From the NCBI RefSeq assembly GCF_014203795.1, contig NZ_JACHJU010000002.1, forward strand, positions 806,001 through 870,000: 64,000 nt of DNA. The letters run 5' to 3'. The notes beneath the pieces are model-generated. The model was not told the DNA's origin, made no database searches, and worked only from the letters and a program-made list of their open reading frames with translations. The position numbers and the translations under genes are program-made. Shown piece after piece: positions 15,986-24,923 of this stretch; the stretch's first letter is position 1; the number at the start of each line of letters is the position of its first letter. The stretch comes from Streptosporangium album (GTDB taxonomy: Bacteria; Actinomycetota; Actinomycetes; Streptosporangiales; Streptosporangiaceae).

Positions 15986-17011
15986 ATGCGTATTGGAGTG
16001 CTAACCGGGGGCGGCGACTGCCCCGGCCTGAACGCCGTTATCCGTGCGGTCGTGCGCAAGGGGGTCAGCGTCTACGGGCACGAATTCGTCGGATTCCGTG
16101 ACGGCTGGCGCGGCCCGCTCGAAGGCGACACCATGCCGCTGGACATCCAGGCCGTGCGGGGGATCCTGCCGCGCGGCGGCACGATCCTCGGCTCATCGCG
16201 GACCAATCCGATCAAGATTGACGGCGGTGTTGAGAAGATCAAGGAAAATCTTGTGTCGACCGGGGTCGACGCGCTGATCGCGATCGGCGGTGAAGACACC
16301 CTGGGGGTCGCCAAGCAGCTCTCCGACAAGGGCGTGAAGGTCGTCGGCGTGCCGAAAACGATCGACAACGACCTCAACGCCACCGACTACACCTTCGGCT
16401 TCGACACCGCCGTCAACATCGCCACCGAGGCGATCGACCGGCTGCACACCACCGCCGAGTCCCACCACCGCGCGCTGATCTGCGAGGTCATGGGCCGTCA
16501 CGCGGGCTGGATCGCCCTGCACGCGGGCATGGCCGGCGGTGCCAACGTCATTCTCATCCCGGAGAAGCCCTTCGACATCGACCGGGTGTGCGCCTACGTC
16601 GAGTCCCGCTTCAAGACCCGCTACGCGCCGATCATCGTCGTCGCCGAGGGCGCCCACCCGATCGAGGGGCAGATGGCGCTCCAGGCGGGTGAGCTCGACT
16701 CCTTCGGCCACGTCCGGCTGGGCGGCATCGGCGAGATGCTCGCCAAGGAGATCGAGAAGCGGACCGGCAAGGAGGCCCGTACCACCGTGCTCGGCCACAT
16801 CCAGCGCGGCGGCACGCCCACGGCCTTCGACAGGGTGCTGGCCACCCGGTTCGGCCTGCAGGCCATCGACGCCGTGCACGACGGCCAGTTCGGCGTCATG
16901 GTCGCGCTGCAGGGCACCGACGTCGTCCGGGTCGGTCTCGCCGAGGCCACCAAGGAGCTGAAGACCGTGCCGGTCAGCCGCTACGAGGAGGCCGAGGTCT
17001 TCTTCGGCTGA
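15986..17011 (+). CDS. pfkA: 6-phosphofructokinase, pyrophosphate-type signature
   Basis: A 341-aa group III phosphofructokinase that phosphorylates fructose 6-phosphate in glycolysis. The nucleotide site reads GGEDT at 101-105 with D104, and the next motif is PKTIDND with K124. D104 with K124 is the pair that marks pyrophosphate-dependent enzymes, whereas ATP-dependent actinomycete enzymes carry Gly at 104. FGFDTAVN, MGRHAGWIAL and GHIQRGGTP motifs are all present. Start and length match actinomycete PfkA. The gene ends 38 bases inside the convergent MHYT gene. Donor specificity is predicted from sequence only. Confidence 0.93.
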   Translation: MRIGVLTGGGDCPGLNAVIRAVVRKGVSVYGHEFVGFRDGWRGPLEGDTMPLDIQAVRGILPRGGTILGSSRTNPIKIDGGVEKIKENLVSTGVDALIAIGGEDTLGVAKQLSDKGVKVVGVPKTIDNDLNATDYTFGFDTAVNIATEAIDRLHTTAESHHRALICEVMGRHAGWIALHAGMAGGANVILIPEKPFDIDRVCAYVESRFKTRYAPIIVVAEGAHPIEGQMALQAGELDSFGHVRLGGIGEMLAKEIEKRTGKEARTTVLGHIQRGGTPTAFDRVLATRFGLQAIDAVHDGQFGVMVALQGTDVVRVGLAEATKELKTVPVSRYEEAEVFFG

Positions 17012-17807
17012 CCGCCGGTGCGAGGGGCTTGTCCGTGCTGTGCACGGTCTCCAGCTGTGCCAGCAGCGCGGCGTCGTCCTGCTGCTCCTGTTCCGAAGGT
17101 GACAGGACGACGGTCAGCAGCAGGATGAGCGTCAGCACGCTGATCACGATCAGGGCGGGCAGCATGAAGTCGGAGCCCCGGGCTCCGGCGACCGGCGTCA
17201 GGGAGATCTGGGGCTGTACCTCCATCGCGAACATGCCGACGTAGTGCATGCCGCAGACCGCGATGGCCATGATCAAGCCCGCGCCGCCGGTGGCGAGCGC
17301 GCCGCCGACCCGCTGGGTGAACCAGAGCGCCACGGTCGAGGCGGCGATCGCGATCACCACCGAGAACCCCACCAGCAGCGGATCGTAGGAGATGCGCGCC
17401 GCCGTGTTCATCGCGAACGTGGCGGCGTAGTGCATGCCGGCCATGCCGAGACCGGTGAACAGCCCACCGCCGAGAAGGGGGATCAGCCTCTCGCCCCCGT
17501 GGGAGGCCATGAACAGGCCGGCGCCGGCGACGACCACCGCCGGCACCGCTGAGCCGGCCGTCAGGGGCACGTCGTAGCGGATCGGGCCCCCCACGGTGAA
17601 CCCTGTCATGGCGATGAAGTGCATGCCCCAGACGCCGGTGACGCCGATGGACAGCGCTCCGCCGATCAGCCGGCGCAGCCGGGACGGACCCGTGCTCAGC
17701 CGTGCCCTCATGGTGAGCAGGAGGCCCAGCACGCATCCGATGCTCGACATGACATAGGCCAGCACGGGGGTGATCAGGCCGTAGGAGAAGTGGTCTACGT
17801 GGGACAT
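16974..17807 (-). CDS. MHYT domain integral membrane sensor
   Basis: A 277-aa membrane protein with seven hydrophobic segments and the three MHYT motifs (GMHFIAM, GMHYAAT, GMHYVGM) proposed to bind copper and sense oxygen, CO or NO. It ends in a charged cytoplasmic tail (QEQQDDAALLAQLE) with no attached GGDEF, EAL or kinase domain, so it must signal through a partner or act alone. Its 3' end overlaps the 3' end of pfkA by 38 bases on the opposite strand. ATG 17807 gives the normal family start. Confidence 0.88.
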   Translation of the reverse strand: MSHVDHFSYGLITPVLAYVMSSIGCVLGLLLTMRARLSTGPSRLRRLIGGALSIGVTGVWGMHFIAMTGFTVGGPIRYDVPLTAGSAVPAVVVAGAGLFMASHGGERLIPLLGGGLFTGLGMAGMHYAATFAMNTAARISYDPLLVGFSVVIAIAASTVALWFTQRVGGALATGGAGLIMAIAVCGMHYVGMFAMEVQPQISLTPVAGARGSDFMLPALIVISVLTLILLLTVVLSPSEQEQQDDAALLAQLETVHSTDKPLAPAVSRRRPRPPRSG

Positions 17808-18364
17808 GATCCAGTTCTCTGTGAGGGGGAACGGCGATTATCGCAGCTGATCGTTGTTCCGCCGGAGCATATGGCCGGATCTCCCGGCGGATCGGGTGTC
17901 CGTCCGGCCGGGCCTCGCGCGTTCCGCGCCGCCGACGGCCGGGCCCCTGCGCTCTGCGCCGTACGCCGGTCGGCCGTCCCCTGTTGAAATCCATGGAAAT
18001 GCCATGAGAAATCCAGGTGTTCGACGGGCCCGCCAAAGCATTTCCCATGTAAGGCCGTTCCGGATCGGAACGACCTACCGGGCCGTTGCATTCCGGGGCC
18101 AGGTGAATCCTTTATGAGAAAGGCTCTCTGCGGGGAATGGTAGCCGAGTGTGACTAAATGATCCCCGTCGGTTCCTGCGTTGAATCGAAGGGTAATCCGG
18201 GGGGTTGAATGCTTTTGCCTCGCTGTGATGAGCGTTCAACTTATTCTCAACTAGCGTGGAATTCAGGTTCTGCGCCGTGTCGGCGTTGCCTTTGATACCG
18301 ATTCGATGTTCCGTCAGCCCGGGTATCGCCCGGGGCGCACCCGCACGACATGGAGTGATCTCAC
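17808..18364. other. long intergenic region between MHYT and polyglycine genes
   Basis: 557 bases with no convincing gene on either strand. It is less GC-rich than its surroundings near 18100-18250 and must hold two divergent promoters. A perfect 15-bp dyad GTTCCG-GAT-CGGAAC lies at 18057-18071. GGAGTG before the ATG at 18365 serves as ribosome-binding site for the polyglycine gene. Confidence 0.5.
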
Positions 18365-18781
<417 letters not shown>

Positions 18782-18835
18782 TACGCCCGCACCAGTCCCA
18801 ACGTCGAAAACCCGCTGAACAACCGCGGTGTTCTC

Positions 18836-18862
18836 CTCGCCGGCCCCGGCAGGGCCGGCGAG
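18836..18862 (+). terminator. terminator of the polyglycine gene
   Basis: Perfect 11-bp arms (CTCGCCGGCCC at 18836-18846, GGGCCGGCGAG at 18852-18862) with a 5-nt loop, 54 nt after the stop. Confidence 0.7.
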
Positions 18863-19491
18863 GGCCGGAGTTTCCCGCGCCGAGGCCGGTCCCGGCCCCG
18901 GGGGCGCCGGCCTCGGGGGATGCGGATGATTCCGTCGTACGGCCACGCCGCCGGCCATCGCGCCGCTTCTCCCTCGGAAAGCCATTCAGAATTCAGAAAG
19001 AGGTGCCGGCCGCCGGCCGCCGTCCGCAAGGAGGAGGGCGGTTCCGGTGAAGCGTGAAAGCCGAATTATGCGCGGGACATGACTCTTCCGTGTCAATGGC
19101 GATCGAGTTTTCACGTCACCGCATAAAAGCGGCTGACCGTCAGAAGAGCGCGTCCGCGTCAAATGCGCATCGGAGCCCTCCGGAAAATCTGACGCCTGAT
19201 CCCCCGCCGGTGGACAACTGTCCGTCGGCGGGGATTCGGCGTGCTTTTTCACCGTGGCCACTCTTCGGACAGGCAGGCGCGGGCCCGGTGTGTGGTCACG
19301 GCCGCGGCCGGCCGGGAGGCGGGGCCCGCCGCCGTACGGTCGCCGGGCCGGTCCGTCACGCCCTCGACGAGGCGCTGACAGGTCATGAGGGCGACTAAAG
19401 TGGCGAGGTCGAGCCTTTGTCTTTACGTGACCACGCGCGACACTTGGCGATGGACCCACATTCCCCTCGAAGCGCCACCGGAGGTTGCACC
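18863..19491. other. intergenic region upstream of thiI
   Basis: About 630 bases without a supported gene; short open frames here lack ribosome-binding sites and family features. It contains a compound hairpin with a T-rich tail (19202-19233) and, just before thiI, a good ribosome-binding site GGAGG at 19480-19484. The thiI promoter should lie around 19400-19450 but no clear hexamers were found. Confidence 0.5.
19202..19233 (+). terminator. hairpin with T-rich tail
   Basis: An 8-bp stem CCCCGCCG/CGGCGGGG encloses a symmetrical GT/GT internal loop and a second 4-bp stem GGAC/GTCC with loop AACT. CTTTTTC follows 10 bases later. No gene directly precedes it, so it may end an unrecognised transcript or long read-through. 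Confidence 0.5.
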
Positions 19492-20694
19492 ATGACCATG
19501 TCCGCCTTGGGCGAGCCCTGTGTTCTGCTCAAACTGGGCGAGGTCGTCCTCAAGGGAAACAACCGCGAGCTCTTCGAGCAGCGGTTGCAGTCCAACATCA
19601 AGGCGGCCCTGAAGGACTTCGATGTCAAGGTGGACGTGCGTCAGCGCCACGGCGTGATCGCCCTCTTCCTGCCCCCGGGCACCGCTCCCGAGGTCGCCGA
19701 TGCGGTCGCCGAGCGGGTCACCCATGTCCCCGGGCTGGTCTGGGTCCATCGTGCATGGCGGGTGGAGAAGGACCCGGGTGCGGTCACCAAGGCGGCGATC
19801 GAGCTGCTGGCCGACCGGGACGACGTCAGGCGCGGGGTCTCCTTCGCGGTCCGCTCCCGCCGCCGCGACAAGCGCTTCCCGATGACCTCGATGGAGATCG
19901 ACCGTTCGGTTGGGGGCGAGCTCAATGACATCTACGGACTGCCGGTCGATCTGAAGAACCCCGAGCTGGTCGTCTCCATCGAGGTGGACAGGGACGAGGT
20001 CTTCGTCTTCACCGGCGGCATGCCCGGCCAGGGCGGCCTGCCGGTCGGCACCAGCGGCCGGGGGCTGGTCCTGATGTCCGGCGGCATCGACTCCCCGGTG
20101 GCCGCCTACCGGATGATGCGGCGCGGCCTGCGCGTGGACTTCCTGCACTTCTCCGGCATCCCGTTCACGACGTCGGAGTCCATCTACAAGGCGTACGCCC
20201 TGGTGCGTGCCCTGGACAAGTTCCAGGGCAGGTCCCGCCTCTGGGTCGTCCCCTTCGGCAAGGCCCAGCAGTCGATCAAGGCCTCCGGCCAGGAACGCCT
20301 TGCGATCATCGCGCAGCGCCGCCTCATGCTCAAGACCGCCGAGGAGGTGGCCCGCCGGCTCCGCGCCGGGGCGCTGATCACCGGTGACTCTCTCGGCCAG
20401 GTCTCCTCCCAGACCCTGCAGAACATCACCGCCCAGGACGACGCCGTCCACCTGCCGATCCTGCGCCCGCTCATCGGTCTCGACAAGACCGAGATCATGG
20501 CCGAGGCCCGCCGCATCGGCACCCTGGAGATCTCCGAGCTCCCCGACGAGGACTGCTGCACCCTCCTGGCCCCCCGCCGTGTCGAGACCGCCGCCAAGAT
20601 CGCGGACCTGAAGCAGATCGAGAAGCGGCTCGACGCCGAGGAGCTCGCCGTCCAGCTCGCCGGGTCGCTCCAGGAGTACAAGCTGGAGGGCTGA
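19492..20694 (+). CDS. thiI: tRNA 4-thiouridine synthase ThiI
   Basis: A 400-aa ThiI, which adenylates U8 of tRNA and transfers sulfur to make 4-thiouridine. It has an N-terminal ferredoxin-like and THUMP region (to about residue 165), then an ATP-pyrophosphatase domain with the PP-loop SGGIDSP at 196-202. The C-terminal rhodanese domain of E. coli ThiI is absent, as in Bacillus, so sulfur must come directly from a cysteine desulfurase and a role in thiazole formation is not implied. ATG 19492 with GGAGG seven bases upstream is chosen over longer frames. Confidence 0.93.
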   Translation: MTMSALGEPCVLLKLGEVVLKGNNRELFEQRLQSNIKAALKDFDVKVDVRQRHGVIALFLPPGTAPEVADAVAERVTHVPGLVWVHRAWRVEKDPGAVTKAAIELLADRDDVRRGVSFAVRSRRRDKRFPMTSMEIDRSVGGELNDIYGLPVDLKNPELVVSIEVDRDEVFVFTGGMPGQGGLPVGTSGRGLVLMSGGIDSPVAAYRMMRRGLRVDFLHFSGIPFTTSESIYKAYALVRALDKFQGRSRLWVVPFGKAQQSIKASGQERLAIIAQRRLMLKTAEEVARRLRAGALITGDSLGQVSSQTLQNITAQDDAVHLPILRPLIGLDKTEIMAEARRIGTLEISELPDEDCCTLLAPRRVETAAKIADLKQIEKRLDAEELAVQLAGSLQEYKLEG

Positions 20695-20725
20695 GCCGCC
20701 CCGGCGCGGGTCACCCGTGCGACAC

Positions 20726-20749
20726 GGCCGGCAGCTTGTGGTGCCGGCC
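20726..20749. terminator. bidirectional hairpin between thiI and aroF
   Basis: Perfect 8-bp arms GGCCGGCA/TGCCGGCC with an 8-nt loop lie between the 3' ends of the convergent genes thiI and aroF. Confidence 0.6.
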
Positions 20750-20808
20750 GTACCGGGAGACGCGGACGCTCGTGGCGTGGGTGAACACAGGGCCTGATCC
20801 CGTGACGC

Positions 20809-21846
20809 TCAGGCGGACGCCAGCGCCTCGCCCGCCGGAACCTTGCCCACCAACGGCGGGAACTCGCGCACCACGCGGGCCAGCTCGGGCAGGTCCCCGT
20901 CGACCAGTGCCTGGGGGCCGTCGCAGAGGGCCTGCTCGGGACGCGGGTGGACATCGATGATCACACCGTCGGCGCCGACCGCGATGGCGGCGCGGGTGAG
21001 CGGCAGGACCAGGTCCCGCCGGCCGCCGGAGTGCGACGGGTCGATGATGACCGGCAGGTGCGACAGGCGCTGGACGACCGGGACCGCGGAGACGTCCAGG
21101 GTGTTGCGGGTCGCGGTCTCGAAGGTGCGGATGCCGCGCTCGCACAGCACGATGTCGAGGTTGCCGCGCTGGGCGATGTACTCGGCGGCCATCAGCCACT
21201 CCTCGATGGTGGCGTTCATGCCGCGCTTGAGCATGACCGGTTTGCCGATCCGGCCGACCGCCTGCAGCAGCGCGAAGTTCTGTGCGTTACGGGTGCCGAC
21301 CTGCAGCATGTCGGCGTAGGAGGCGACCAGTTCGACGTCGTGGGCGTCCACGACCTCGGTGACGACGGGCAGCCCGGTCTGCTCACGCACGTCGGCGAGG
21401 ATGCGCAGGCCCGCCTCGCCCAGGCCCTGGAAGGCGTAGGGGGAGGTGCGGGGCTTGTAGGCGCCGCCGCGCAGCAGGGTCGCCCCGGCGGCCTTGGCCA
21501 TCTCCGCCGCGTCCAGGGTCTGCTGCGGGGTCTCCACCGCACACGGGCCGGCGATCAGCGTGACCGTGCCGGGGCCGATCGGCACGCCGCCGACCCGGAC
21601 CGTGGACCGCTCGGGATGGTTGTCCCTGCTCACCAGCTTGTACGGGGCGGTCACCCGCATCACGTCGGCCACCCCGCGCATGCCACGAAGGTCGAGCGTG
21701 CCGAACTGGGCGATGTCGCCCACCAGCCCGATGATCGTACGGCTCACGCCCCGGCTGACGAACGCCTCGCCGCCCGCCCCGCCGATGGTCTCAACGATCG
21801 CCTCGATGTCCGCCGGTACGGCGTCGGGGCCCATGACGATGACCAT
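20809..21846 (-). CDS. aroF: 3-deoxy-7-phosphoheptulonate synthase (DAHP synthase, AroF type)
   Basis: A 345-aa type I-beta DAHP synthase, the first step of the shikimate pathway (phosphoenolpyruvate plus erythrose 4-phosphate). An N-terminal ferredoxin-like regulatory domain (1-70) is followed by the TIM barrel with AGPCAVE, RGGAYKPRTSPYAFQG, MLQVGTRNAQNF, KPVMLKRGM and DPSHSGGRRD motifs holding the metal and phosphate ligands. ATG 21846 follows AAGGAGAGAC. Upstream are an aromatic-rich leader peptide and a large terminator hairpin, so expression is very likely controlled by attenuation. Confidence 0.95.
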   Translation of the reverse strand: MVIVMGPDAVPADIEAIVETIGGAGGEAFVSRGVSRTIIGLVGDIAQFGTLDLRGMRGVADVMRVTAPYKLVSRDNHPERSTVRVGGVPIGPGTVTLIAGPCAVETPQQTLDAAEMAKAAGATLLRGGAYKPRTSPYAFQGLGEAGLRILADVREQTGLPVVTEVVDAHDVELVASYADMLQVGTRNAQNFALLQAVGRIGKPVMLKRGMNATIEEWLMAAEYIAQRGNLDIVLCERGIRTFETATRNTLDVSAVPVVQRLSHLPVIIDPSHSGGRRDLVLPLTRAAIAVGADGVIIDVHPRPEQALCDGPQALVDGDLPELARVVREFPPLVGKVPAGEALASA

Positions 21847-21873
21847 GTCTCTCCTTCGATGAAAAGGTCCGCC

Positions 21874-21920
21874 AACGCAGAAGGCCCCGGGTCCGATATC
21901 GGACCCGGGGCCTTCGCGTT
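21874..21920 (-). terminator. attenuator hairpin of aroF
   Basis: A perfect 36-nt palindrome (21880-21915, arms beginning GAAGGCCCCGGG) extends by five more pairs (AACGC/GCGTT) with a one-base bulge. It lies between the leader-peptide stop (21931) and the aroF ATG (21846). In the aroF direction a T-rich CCTTTTC follows. This is the expected terminator of an attenuation system. Confidence 0.85.
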
Positions 21921-21930
21921 CGCCTGGCTG

Positions 21931-22005
21931 TCAGCGCAGCATCTGGTGGCGAACGGTCCGACCCACGGGTCCGTCGCCATACCAAAACCAGAACACGGTA
22001 CGCAT
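21931..22005 (-). CDS. aroF leader peptide with Phe-Trp-Phe-Trp-Tyr
   Basis: A 24-codon open frame starting MRTVFWFWYGDG and ending QMLR-stop, 85 bases upstream of aroF. Five aromatic residues in a row (codons TTC TGG TTT TGG TAT) are the three end products of the pathway that AroF starts. When charged tRNAs are scarce, ribosomes would stall on these codons and favour read-through of the following terminator. No Shine-Dalgarno is visible; a TACCAT eight bases before the ATG could be the -10 of a leaderless message. Inferred from sequence but characteristic. Confidence 0.85.
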   Translation of the reverse strand: MRTVFWFWYGDGPVGRTVRHQMLR

Positions 22006-22189
22006 TGCGGGAAATGGTACCGCACCGCTGGAGCACATCCGCGATCCGGGGCCGTGACCTGGCCTTCGGCAGGAGGAAAAAGCGTTATCCGGTGGCCGCC
22101 GGGGAGGCTCGGGAGACGCGGTGGCAGGATTACCCCGTGCCGTCGGGGAAAAGGATCACTGCTGCGAGCGGGAAACGGCGAGGGGAGTG

Positions 22190-22810
22190 ATGGTGGAGCA
22201 GTCCGAACCTCCGCAGGAGGAGACTCGCCTGCCTCCGGGCCAGTACGTCCCCCGGGGACGTCCTGTGATCCACTACGGCCGGGTGCCCACATTCCGCCCG
22301 GCGACGTGGGAGTTCCGTGTCATGGGCGCGACCGCCTCGGGCGAGCAGTACAGGTTCACCTGGCCCGAGTTCTCCGAGCTGCCACGCACCACGGTCCTGG
22401 CGGACTTCCACTGCGTCACCAAGTTCTCGATCATGGGAAACGAATGGCGCGGGGTGTCCACGGCGACGCTGATGGAGCTGGCCCCGCCCGCCCCGGGGGT
22501 GAAGCACGTGATGGTCTGGGCCGAGTACGGCTACAGCGCCAACATGCGGATGAGCGACTTCGCCCGCCCCCACACGCTGTTCGCCCTCGAACTCGACGAG
22601 AAGCCCATCTCCCCGGAGCGCGGGTTCCCGGTCCGGGTGATCGTCCCTCACCTGTACGCGTGGAAGAGTGTCAAATGGGTGCGCGCGGTGGAGTATCTCC
22701 TGGAGGACAGGCGCGGTTTCTGGGAGGAGCGCGGGTATCACAACGTCGCCGACCCCTGGCGCGAGCAGCGCTACTCCTACCAGGAGGAACCGGGTGAAGG
22801 GCCGCCGTAA
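22190..22810 (+). CDS. sulfite oxidase-like molybdopterin oxidoreductase
   Basis: A 206-aa protein of the oxidoreductase molybdopterin-binding (SUOX/YedY) family without a signal peptide, so probably cytoplasmic. The presumed molybdenum-ligating cysteine is C75 in ADFHCVTKFS, and WRGVSTATLMELAPP, EYGYSANM and KSVKWVRAVEYL follow as in related short actinomycete proteins. Substrate unknown; sulfite or sulfoxides are family examples. ATG 22190 follows GAGGGGAG. The last 25 bases of the coding end are duplicated just downstream (22819-22843). Confidence 0.85.
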   Translation: MVEQSEPPQEETRLPPGQYVPRGRPVIHYGRVPTFRPATWEFRVMGATASGEQYRFTWPEFSELPRTTVLADFHCVTKFSIMGNEWRGVSTATLMELAPPAPGVKHVMVWAEYGYSANMRMSDFARPHTLFALELDEKPISPERGFPVRVIVPHLYAWKSVKWVRAVEYLLEDRRGFWEERGYHNVADPWREQRYSYQEEPGEGPP

Positions 22811-22896
22811 TCGATTGTCAGGAGGAACCGGGCGAAGGGCCGCTGCGATCGGAGTTCTCCCCTGATCCGCCGGAGCGGTTGACTACGGTTTCCCGC

Positions 22897-24090
22897 ATGT
22901 GGTCGACCAGCGGCTGGGTGCTGCTCTGCGCCGTCAGCACTCTCCTGGGGTTCGTCCTGTCCCGCCGGCGGCCACCGCCCCCCCGCCATCCGCCCGTCCC
23001 GCCGGACGAGACCACTTTCGCCACCCTGCACACCGCCGCGCTGGCGGCTCCGTCGCTGCGTGCCGGACTGACGCGCGACTCGGCCCGTGACGCGATCCGC
23101 CACCTGCGCGCGCTGCTGGGCACCAGTGCCGTCGCGGTGACCGACATCGACGGCGTGCTCGCCTGGGACGGCGCGGCGGACTGCCACCGCGAGCACGCGT
23201 CCGAGCACGCCCGCACGGTGTTCTCGTCGAGCCGTCCGTACGTGGTGGCCGGTGACGCGCTCGGCTGCGGCACGCCCGGCTGCGTGATCCGGGGGGCGGC
23301 GGTGGTGCCGCTCACCGTGGACGGCCGGGTGGTCGGCGCCCTGGCCGCCTATGACGCCGAGGTGAGCGCGGCACTGGTCCGGACCGCCACCGAGGTCGCC
23401 CGGTGGGTCTCCGGCCAGCTCGAGCTCGCCGACCTCGACTCCTCCCGCAGACGTGCGACGGAGGCCGAGGCTCGGGCGCTGCGCGCGCAGATCTCCCCGC
23501 ACTTCGTCTACAACTCCCTGACCACCATCGCCTCCTTCGTCCGTACCGACCCGGAGCGGGCCCGCGAACTGCTGATGGACTTCGCCGACTTCACCAGGCA
23601 CGCGCTGCGCAGGGGAGGGGACTTCACCACCCTGGCCGACGAGCTGCGCTGCGTGGACCGCTACCTGCTGCTGGAACGGGCCAGGTTCGGCGAACGGCTC
23701 CGCTTCACCGTCCAGGTCGCGCCGGAGGCGCTGCCGGTGCTCGTGCCGTTCCTGTGCCTGCAGCCGCTCGTCGAGAACGCCATCAAGCACGGCATAGCGG
23801 CCACCGGTGGCTCCGGTGAGGTGCGGGTGGTGGTCAGGGACACCGGCTCCGAGGCCCACATCAGCGTCGAGGACGACGGGCTCGGCATGGACCCGGCGCG
23901 GGCCAGACGGCTGCTCGACGACGATCCCCGCCACGGCGCGGGCGAGGGCGGGATCGGCCTGGCGAACGTGGACGTGCGGCTCCGTCACATCTACGGTGAG
24001 GGCTACGGTCTCGTCGTGGAGACCGCTCTCGGCGCGGGGACCAAAATACGGCTACGCGTGCCCAAGCTTCCCTCCGGTAATAGCTATTAG
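22897..24090 (+). CDS. LytS-type sensor histidine kinase
   Basis: A 397-aa kinase of the LytS/YpdA class. One N-terminal membrane span (6-21) leads to a GAF-like sensor region with a conserved C124GTPGC129. Then come the phospho-acceptor region QISPHFVYNSL with H202 and an ATP-binding domain (VENAIKHG, DDGLGM, GIGLANVDVRL). It pairs with the LytTR response regulator 68 bases downstream. ATG 22897 is chosen; a TTG at 22879 with a nearby GGAG is possible. Signal unknown. Confidence 0.9.
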   Translation: MWSTSGWVLLCAVSTLLGFVLSRRRPPPPRHPPVPPDETTFATLHTAALAAPSLRAGLTRDSARDAIRHLRALLGTSAVAVTDIDGVLAWDGAADCHREHASEHARTVFSSSRPYVVAGDALGCGTPGCVIRGAAVVPLTVDGRVVGALAAYDAEVSAALVRTATEVARWVSGQLELADLDSSRRRATEAEARALRAQISPHFVYNSLTTIASFVRTDPERARELLMDFADFTRHALRRGGDFTTLADELRCVDRYLLLERARFGERLRFTVQVAPEALPVLVPFLCLQPLVENAIKHGIAATGGSGEVRVVVRDTGSEAHISVEDDGLGMDPARARRLLDDDPRHGAGEGGIGLANVDVRLRHIYGEGYGLVVETALGAGTKIRLRVPKLPSGNSY

Positions 24091-24158
24091 TAGTCATACT
24101 TTTACTTAAAGTTGAAATTTCTATTGCGCTGAACGCGGTTCGGGGGCAGCGTGGGGCC

Positions 24159-24923
24159 ATGCTGCGAGTCCTGGCCGTCGACGACGAGGTCCCTGCGCTG
24201 GAGGAGCTTGCCCACCTGCTCCGCCACGACCCTCGCATCGAGCACGTTTCCACTGCCCCCGGAGGAATCACCGCGCTTCAGGACATGGTTCAGATGATCG
24301 GCGCCGGAGAACGGCTCGACGGTGTCTTCCTCGACATCCGGATGCCCGGTCTCGGTGGCCTCGACCTGGCCCGCCTCATCGGTGCCTTCCCCAACCCGCC
24401 ACGGCTGGTCTTCGTCACCGCCCACGAGGACTGCGCCATTCAGGCCTTCGACCTGGAGGCGGTCGACTATCTGCTCAAGCCGGTCCGGGCCGATCGCCTG
24501 GCGGAGGCCGTACGGCGCCTGGAGTCCATGACGCCGGCGGCGAGCGGGCCGGTCCCGGAGGACGTCATCCCGGTCGAGCTCGGCGGGCGGACCCGGTTCG
24601 TCCCCCAGCAGGCAGTCCGGTTCGCCGAGGCGCAGGGCGACTACGTGCGGCTGCACACCGCCGACGGCACCTTCCTGGTGCGGATGTCACTGGCCGCCCT
24701 GGAGCGGCGCTGGGCCGGATCGGGATTCATCCGCGTGCACCGCAGCACGCTGGTCTCGATCCGGCATGTGAGCGAGCTGCGCTTCGACGGCGGCAGGGTG
24801 ACGCTGCAGGTCGGCTCGGAGACGCTGCCGGTCAGCCGCCGCCACACCCCGCAGGTCCGGGCCCAGCTCATCCGTGACCGTCAGCTCCAGGGCCGGCCGC
24901 TGTCCTCCGGTGCGATCAGGTAG
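24159..24923 (+). CDS. LytR/AlgR-type response regulator
   Basis: A 254-aa regulator. The receiver domain (1-120) has the acidic pocket VDDE, phospho-acceptor D59 in VFLDIRMPG, and the TAHE and YLLKPV switch residues. The C-terminal LytTR DNA-binding domain (about 140-240) includes the AQGDYVRLHT, FIRVHRSTLV and LPVSRRH motifs. It forms a two-component system with the upstream LytS-type kinase. The short AT-rich gap before it (24091-24158) could carry its own promoter. Targets are unknown. Confidence 0.92.
   Translation: MLRVLAVDDEVPALEELAHLLRHDPRIEHVSTAPGGITALQDMVQMIGAGERLDGVFLDIRMPGLGGLDLARLIGAFPNPPRLVFVTAHEDCAIQAFDLEAVDYLLKPVRADRLAEAVRRLESMTPAASGPVPEDVIPVELGGRTRFVPQQAVRFAEAQGDYVRLHTADGTFLVRMSLAALERRWAGSGFIRVHRSTLVSIRHVSELRFDGGRVTLQVGSETLPVSRRHTPQVRAQLIRDRQLQGRPLSSGAIR

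Noticed and set aside
19054-19398. Open frame of 114 codons before thiI
   Set aside because: No ribosome-binding site, no recognisable features, and it spans a strong hairpin; probably not coding.
21880-21915. Phage or plasmid attachment site
   Set aside because: The perfect palindrome sits between a leader peptide and aroF and fits an attenuator; there is no integrase or tRNA nearby.
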